Part shown: piece by piece, positions 60,103 through 64,000 of the stretch
Position numbering within the stretch: position 1 is the stretch's first letter
Layout: each line of letters opens with the position of its first letter
Assembly: GCF_001469895.1 (NCBI RefSeq)
Contig: NZ_LOPY01000040.1
Span: 124,001 to 188,000 of the forward strand
From: Pseudoalteromonas sp. XI10
GTDB lineage: Bacteria > Pseudomonadota > Gammaproteobacteria > Enterobacterales > Alteromonadaceae
Length of the DNA: 64,000 bases
Reading direction: 5' to 3'
Translations under genes and position numbers: made by a program
Notes under the pieces: model-generated
What the model was told of the DNA's origin: nothing
Database searches by the model: none
What the model saw: the letters and a program-made list of their open reading frames with translations, nothing else

Positions 60103-60861
60103 TTAAACCAATGTATTAGTCACCACAATGCCGCGCTCTGCCATGGCACTTAAAGTATTGAGCGCTCCCTGATACAGCTGCTCTTGGCTAAATTGAGGCG
60201 CATGCTCTGCAACTGCTTGGCATACATCATTTAAATCAGCACCCGGCTGAGATTCTATGATATTAAGAAGTAATGCGGTCATCGCATTTGTCGATAAAAA
60301 TTGTACTTCGTCATCGCTATCACGATAAACCACAAAGTAACTTGGTTGTGCTGCCGGTTCACTTGGTTGATTATCTGCACTGATGGTATGCACAGGAAAA
60401 CTGTAACTCAAGTTACGCGCAAGTGAACTTAAGAATAATGCAGAGCTTGTCACTTGATGAGCCGATAAGCTCACTTCTTCTGCCACCTCTTGAGCAACCG
60501 ATACATCAAGCTCAACCCATTCATAGTGCGCTAGCTCTAACATAAACGCGGGATCATCGCTTTGCACTTCATAGTCATTAGCAAGAAAAGCCAAAAACTC
60601 CCCTGCAATATCTAAAAAATAAGGTGATTTACAATCATGCTGGCTAAAAAACTGCCTAACGAGTCTGTGCCACGCTTGCTCTGAATATAAACTTTTTAGT
60701 ACTGGATACGCAGAGCTAACAAACCCATCCACATTATTAAAAAATAAGTCGCGGTAAATCGCCATCCGACGCTCTTCAATATCGCTAGGCTTAGCATGTT
60801 GCTGAGGGTCGCGGATATGCGCCATAAACGCTTGCTGCACTTGGGTAAAATGATTAGGCAC
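60103..60861 (-). CDS. hvfC: HvfC/BufC-type RiPP maturation partner (DUF2063)
   Basis: A 252-aa protein of the DUF2063 family, often mislabelled as putative DNA-binding. The N-terminus matches the family (QQAFMAHIRDPQQHAKPSDI, then ERRMAIYRDLFFNNVDGFVS, YPVLKSL), followed by a second domain after about residue 150. In known systems it pairs with the MNIO enzyme and helps bind the precursor. Its start overlaps the end of the enzyme gene by 8 bp, showing tight coupling. Confidence 0.87.
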   Translation of the reverse strand: MPNHFTQVQQAFMAHIRDPQQHAKPSDIEERRMAIYRDLFFNNVDGFVSSAYPVLKSLYSEQAWHRLVRQFFSQHDCKSPYFLDIAGEFLAFLANDYEVQSDDPAFMLELAHYEWVELDVSVAQEVAEEVSLSAHQVTSSALFLSSLARNLSYSFPVHTISADNQPSEPAAQPSYFVVYRDSDDEVQFLSTNAMTALLLNIIESQPGADLNDVCQAVAEHAPQFSQEQLYQGALNTLSAMAERGIVVTNTLV

Positions 60862-61717
60862 TGTGTTTCACCCTTGCTTGGTTTTGTTTGCTGGCTGTTT
60901 GCTGCAGTGCTTCAATGGTTTTCAGTTCAGCTAATAACTCACTCATAGGAGGGATATTAAAATCTCGTTCTAACAAGGTGGGGAATACCCCATGAACTTC
61001 ATAAGCTTTTTCAAGCAACTGCCAAACAGGATCGATAACTGGCGCACCATGGGTATCAACCAGTAAATCCTCTGCCTCAGTGTAGTGGCCCGCAACATGC
61101 CCATATGCAATACGCTTTGTTGGTAACGCCGCTAAGAATTGCTCTGCGTCGTAACCATGATTAATCGAATTAACGTAAATGTTATTCACGTCGAGCAGTA
61201 GTTTACAATCCGCTTCTTTTAAAACAGCATTGGTAAATTCAAGTTCTGTCATTTGCTGGCCGGGCGCGCCATAGTAAGAGACATTTTCGATGGCAATTGG
61301 CTGCTCTAGAATATCTTGTACTTGCCTAATACGAGAGGCCACATGTTTAATTGCATCTTCAGTAAACGGAATAGGCATTAAATCGTACATATGCCCTTCG
61401 CCCGAGCAGTAGCTTAAGTGTTCGCTGAATAAACGAATATTATGCTCTTTAAAGAAAGCTTTTAGCGATTGCACAAAGTCAATATCAAGTGCTGCAGGTG
61501 AGCCAATCGATAACGATAAACCATGGCATACAAAGGCATGTTGTTCGGTAAGCTGTTTAAATTGTTTACCAAAGCGCCCGCCTAGCTTGAGCCAATTTTC
61601 TGGTGCAACTTCTAAAAACTCAATGGGTTTTGGAACATCAATGAGCATTTCATCAAGCATTTCTCGGCGCAAACCTAAACCAACCTGCCCAAAATCAGCT
61701 ACTGATTCTTTTAACAT
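60854..61717 (-). CDS. hvfB: MNIO-family RiPP maturase (HvfB/BufB, DUF692)
   Basis: A 287-aa multinuclear non-haem iron oxidase with TIM-barrel fold. Family segments with likely iron ligands are visible in order: GLGLR (13-17), EVAPENW (36-42), CHGLSLS (64-70), SEHLSY (98-103), IENVSYY (143-149), DVNNIYVNSINHG (176-188), HVAGH (207-211) and DTHGAPV (221-227). Known relatives convert Cys in EGKCG motifs to oxazolone/thioamide or thiooxazole groups. An AGGAGG site precedes the ATG. A hairpin separates it from the precursor gene. Confidence 0.92.
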   Translation of the reverse strand: MLKESVADFGQVGLGLRREMLDEMLIDVPKPIEFLEVAPENWLKLGGRFGKQFKQLTEQHAFVCHGLSLSIGSPAALDIDFVQSLKAFFKEHNIRLFSEHLSYCSGEGHMYDLMPIPFTEDAIKHVASRIRQVQDILEQPIAIENVSYYGAPGQQMTELEFTNAVLKEADCKLLLDVNNIYVNSINHGYDAEQFLAALPTKRIAYGHVAGHYTEAEDLLVDTHGAPVIDPVWQLLEKAYEVHGVFPTLLERDFNIPPMSELLAELKTIEALQQTASKQNQARVKHSA

Positions 61718-61730
61718 ACTACCTCCTACT

Positions 61731-61754
61731 AAAAAGGGCCTTTACGGCCCTTTT
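61731..61754 (-). terminator. Attenuator-like hairpin between precursor and maturase genes
   Basis: Minus strand AAAAGGGCC-GTAAA-GGCCCTTTTT: a partial terminator 17 bp past the precursor stop and 14 bp before the maturase ATG. It would give many precursor transcripts per enzyme transcript. Confidence 0.75.
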
Positions 61755-61771
61755 AAAAGCTAAATGAGCGC

Positions 61772-62260
61772 TTAGTGGTTAGAACCACATTTACCTTCGC
61801 CACACTTACCTTCTTTAGCTTTCTTTTTGTCTGCGCCACATTTACCTTCGCCGCACTTTCCTTCTTTAGCTGCTTTTTTGTCTGCGCCACATTTACCTTC
61901 GCCGCACTTGCCTTCTTTAGCTGCTTTTTTGTCTGCGCCACATTTACCTTCGCCACACTTGCCTTCTTTAGCTGCTTTTTTGTCTGCGCCACATTTACCT
62001 TCGCCGCACTTGCCTTCTTTCGCTGCTTTTTTGTCTGCGCCGCATTTACCTTCGCCACATTTGCCTTCTTTTTCGGCTTTTTTATCGCCGCCGCATTTAC
62101 CTTCACCACATTTACCTTCTGCGGCATCTAGTTGATAGCCTGCTTGCATTTGCTGAAATTCAAATGGGTTTGCACTGGCATCAGTGGCGGCAAAACTTGA
62201 CGCACCTACTACAACCGCACCTAATGTTAATGCAATTGAATTTTTCTTAACTGTGTTCAT
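61772..62260 (-). CDS. hvfA: HvfA/bufferin-type RiPP precursor with 14 EGKCG motifs
   Basis: A 162-aa secreted precursor peptide. Residues 1-30 form a Sec signal ending ASA, then a short leader with NPFEFQQMQAGYQLDA, and from residue 48 seven tandem units: EGKCGEGKCG plus a spacer such as ADKKAAK. All 14 Cys lie in EGKCG motifs; there are no others. Known HvfA/bufferin peptides carry this motif, are modified at Cys by the MNIO enzyme encoded next door, and bind copper or other metals in the periplasm. The long repeat is the odd feature. Strong context: hvfB and hvfC follow. Confidence 0.92.
   Translation of the reverse strand: MNTVKKNSIALTLGAVVVGASSFAATDASANPFEFQQMQAGYQLDAAEGKCGEGKCGGDKKAEKEGKCGEGKCGADKKAAKEGKCGEGKCGADKKAAKEGKCGEGKCGADKKAAKEGKCGEGKCGADKKAAKEGKCGEGKCGADKKKAKEGKCGEGKCGSNH
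61775..62119 (-). repeat. Seven 51-bp tandem repeats within the precursor gene
   Basis: Six full 51-bp units and a final 39-bp one encode the EGKCGEGKCG blocks. Units 2-5 encode identical residues and differ only at a few third bases, indicating recent unit duplication. Confidence 0.93.
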
Positions 62261-62315
62261 TCGATGACTCTCTTTTTTATAAAGGGTTATTAAACAAGAC
62301 CCGAGAACTAAAAAT

Positions 62316-62351
62316 TACTTTCAAAATTTATATAATTATTTTCTGAAAGTA
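62316..62351. promoter_or_regulatory. Imperfect inverted repeat upstream of the precursor gene
   Basis: TACTTTCAAAAT and ATTTTCTGAAAGTA face each other across about 10 bases, in the 173-bp gap between hvfA and dusC. AT-rich; possible operator for the RiPP operon, weak evidence. Confidence 0.3.
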
Positions 62352-62433
62352 CCAAGAATGCAAATTACGATTTATAAAACAATCCAGAACAGCTAGAATA
62401 CGCGTCCTAATTTTTGATGAGTTAACAGGTATC

Positions 62434-63411
62434 ATGCGACTAGTTTTAGCACCGATGGAAGGCGTTGTGGATTTTAAAATGCGACAACTCCTAACTGATT
62501 TAGGTGGATTTGATTTATGCGTAACAGAGTTTGTTCGTGTCGTTGAAGACACACTGCCCGAACGCGTGTTTCATCGCTATTGTCCTGAGCTAAAAACAGG
62601 TGGCTATACTCGTGCAGGTACGCCAGTGCGTATTCAGTTGCTAGGTCAAGTTGGCGATGCTTTGGCAGCAAATGCTGTTAAAGCAATACGCCTAGGCTCC
62701 CATGGCATCGACTTAAATTTTGGTTGCCCTGCTAAAACAGTGAACAAAAGTAAAGGTGGTGCGGTACTGTTAAAAGACCCTGAGCACATGTACGAAATTA
62801 TTAAAGCCGTACGTGATGCTGTTGATCCTTGCCATGAAGTTAGTGCTAAAATTAGGCTTGGTTTTGATGATGATAGTAATAGCCAAGAAATTGTTGATGC
62901 TGTTGTGAGCGCGGGTGCTTCAAGTCTAGCTATTCATGCCAGAACTAAAAGAGATGGTTACAACCCACCGGCATACTGGGAAAAAATCCCCCCGTTGATC
63001 AAAGATAAAAATATTTCGGTCGTTGCTAATGGCGAAATTTGGCAAGTTGAGGATGCCATGCTTTGTCAAAAGCGCAGTCATTGCCAAGACCTAATGCTTG
63101 GTCGTGGTGCATTAGCGATGCCTGATTTAGCAAAACAAATAAAATCTCATGCAGAAAACGAGCATTACACTCCGATGTTATGGGAGCATGTGATATACCA
63201 CATTATTCATTCATCTATGCATCAAGACGAAAGCAAATGTGAAAAGTATTTTGCTTCTCGTACTAAGCAGTGGCTAGGCTATTTAAAACGCCAATACCCA
63301 CAAGCTAACGCACTTTTTGATGAGATCCGCCGCCTAAAAGCCAAAGATGAAGTTGCAGATGTACTAAGAAAGTACGCGAAAGCGCCGAGTATTGATACAA
63401 ATCATAATTAG
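62434..63411 (+). CDS. dusC: tRNA-dihydrouridine(16) synthase
   Basis: FMN enzyme reducing uridine 16 in tRNA. The 325-aa protein starts MRLVLAPMEGVVDFKMRQLL and follows E. coli DusC: DLCVTEFVRVVEDTLPERVF, QLLGQ, the catalytic Cys in LNFGCPAKTVNKSKGGA, ANGEIW and MLGRGALAMPDL, with the C-terminal tRNA-binding part (TKQWLGYLKRQYP). DusC-type wording (FVRVV, HRYCPEL) separates it from DusA/DusB. Confidence 0.95.
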   Translation: MRLVLAPMEGVVDFKMRQLLTDLGGFDLCVTEFVRVVEDTLPERVFHRYCPELKTGGYTRAGTPVRIQLLGQVGDALAANAVKAIRLGSHGIDLNFGCPAKTVNKSKGGAVLLKDPEHMYEIIKAVRDAVDPCHEVSAKIRLGFDDDSNSQEIVDAVVSAGASSLAIHARTKRDGYNPPAYWEKIPPLIKDKNISVVANGEIWQVEDAMLCQKRSHCQDLMLGRGALAMPDLAKQIKSHAENEHYTPMLWEHVIYHIIHSSMHQDESKCEKYFASRTKQWLGYLKRQYPQANALFDEIRRLKAKDEVADVLRKYAKAPSIDTNHN

Positions 63412-63462
63412 CAAATAGATTTTGTTTGATAATACCAGTATTGCCCACTTGGAAGAAAAGCG

Positions 63463-63798
63463 ATGAACAATACTGAAATTCAAACAAAGTTATCTGCGGA
63501 ACTTGCGCAGGTTAGACAACGTTTACTTGATATGCTGGCTAATTCTGATCAAGCCTATCATCAGCAACTGCTATCGCAACTCAAGGATAATCCCCCTTCA
63601 GACTGGTTAGAGCTGACAGCAAATAATCTCGGTTCTGAGTATCAAATATTGATTGCTCGAATAGAAAAGTTAGAAGCAGCACTATGCCAAATCGATATTG
63701 GGCAGTATGGCTATTGCTGTGATTGTGAAGAAAAAATTGATGACGAACGTTTACTTGCAGATCCTGCAAGCCAACGCTGTCGACGTTGCGCTCCATAG
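63463..63798 (+). CDS. DksA/TraR-family C4 zinc finger protein
   Basis: A 111-aa protein: helical N-terminus (about 1-70) and a C4 zinc finger, CDCEEKIDDERLLADPASQR then CRRC, the DksA/TraR signature. It is shorter than DksA (151 aa), and the coiled-coil tip acidic pair of DksA is not evident. The family binds RNA polymerase through the secondary channel; whether this member does is unknown. It lies 51 bp after dusC. Confidence 0.82.
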   Translation: MNNTEIQTKLSAELAQVRQRLLDMLANSDQAYHQQLLSQLKDNPPSDWLELTANNLGSEYQILIARIEKLEAALCQIDIGQYGYCCDCEEKIDDERLLADPASQRCRRCAP

Positions 63799-63812
63799 AG
63801 CGCAGCGCTGTA

Positions 63813-64000
63813 CTAATTTATAAAAATAAAGCTCATCGCAGGATAAAGCACGATATCCTCAATTAACCAATCAGCTTGCTGCTGATCTACACCTAAACGC
63901 TTCATCAAGCTAACACGTGCTTGTTGTTCACTCCACGTGTGATAATGAATACCTAAGTCAGTTTCCATCATAACTTGCCAGAAGTATTGCTCGCCTTGTG
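63813..64000 (-). CDS. C-terminal end of a protein running off the window, DUF885-like
   Basis: An open frame enters from the right edge and stops at TAG 63813-63815. The last 62 residues include YFWQVMMETDLGIHYHTWSE and LYPAMSFIFIN. The W-S-x-Q-Q-A pattern and closing PAMSF segment resemble the C-terminus of DUF885 (putative secreted peptidase) proteins. Only the tail is visible, so the assignment is tentative, but the reading frame is convincing as coding. Confidence 0.5.
   Translation of the reverse strand, partial: QGEQYFWQVMMETDLGIHYHTWSEQQARVSLMKRLGVDQQQADWLIEDIVLYPAMSFIFIN

Noticed and set aside
60103..60861. DUF2063 protein as a DNA-binding regulator of the RiPP operon
   Set aside because: The DNA-binding label for this family is historical. 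Its overlap with the MNIO gene fits the HvfC/BufC maturation partner.
61753..62127. Lys/Ala/Val-rich repeat frames overlapping the precursor gene on both strands (124 aa on the minus strand, 118 and 102 aa on the plus strand)
   Set aside because: They are shadows of the 51-bp repeats. Only the frame with a signal peptide and EGKCG motifs fits a known family and has hvfBC next to it.

Overview
The window is a chromosomal stretch of a marine gammaproteobacterium. Gene content, protein sequences and gene order (dapB-carA-carB-greA, grpE/nadK/recN, apt-dnaX-ebfC-recR-htpG-adk, yeaG-yeaH-ycgB) point to Alteromonadales and most likely Pseudoalteromonas; this comes from recognising families, not from a search. 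No rRNA, tRNA, insertion sequence, prophage or CRISPR array was seen. Nearly all of the sequence is ordinary housekeeping DNA with compact intergenic regions, and several of those regions carry readable regulatory signals.

Layout. 1-3.1 kb: accessory hydrolases (M15-type peptidase, lipoprotein alpha/beta hydrolase, serine hydrolase with C-terminal TPRs). 3.2-4.1 kb: ribB under an FMN riboswitch. 4.1-6.9 kb: LysR regulator divergent from an NfsB-type nitroreductase, then an S66 peptidase. 7.0-12.9 kb: greA, carB, carA and dapB, with an attenuator-like hairpin in the carA leader. 13.2-17.7 kb: NhaC antiporter, Tsx/OmpK porin, M48 lipoprotein protease and an MFS pump. 17.8-22.8 kb: grpE with a sigma-32 promoter lying over the end of an HrcA-like gene, then nadK, a membrane-anchored unknown and recN behind a LexA box. 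22.9-28.7 kb: unknown membrane and secreted proteins, a TPR histidine kinase and a BaeR-like regulator. 29.0-34.9 kb: gltBD, with an ArgR box and a second palindrome upstream.

35.2-42.8 kb is a self-contained export and signalling module: twin inverted repeats, a sigma-54 type promoter, a 30-residue membrane peptide coupled to an HlyD-type adaptor, a MacB-type ATPase, two permeases, an NtrC-class regulator and its kinase. 42.9-44.0 kb: grxD and sodB diverge around three adjacent palindromes. 44.3-50.0 kb: the prkA-yeaH-spoVR-usp stress operon. 50.0-52.0 kb: a REC-CheC protein followed by a PAS-GGDEF cyclase. 52.2-59.7 kb: a secreted Tpx, adk, htpG (second sigma-32 promoter), recR, ebfC, dnaX (with a possible frameshift site) and apt.

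59.9-62.3 kb is the most distinctive locus: a RiPP cassette of the HvfABC/bufferin class. It has a secreted precursor with 14 EGKCG motifs in seven tandem 17-residue units, a DUF692 (MNIO) maturase and a DUF2063 partner. A hairpin separates precursor from enzymes, and an unannotated 40-residue membrane protein lies downstream. The window ends with dusC, a DksA/TraR-type zinc finger protein and the C-terminus of a protein running off the edge.
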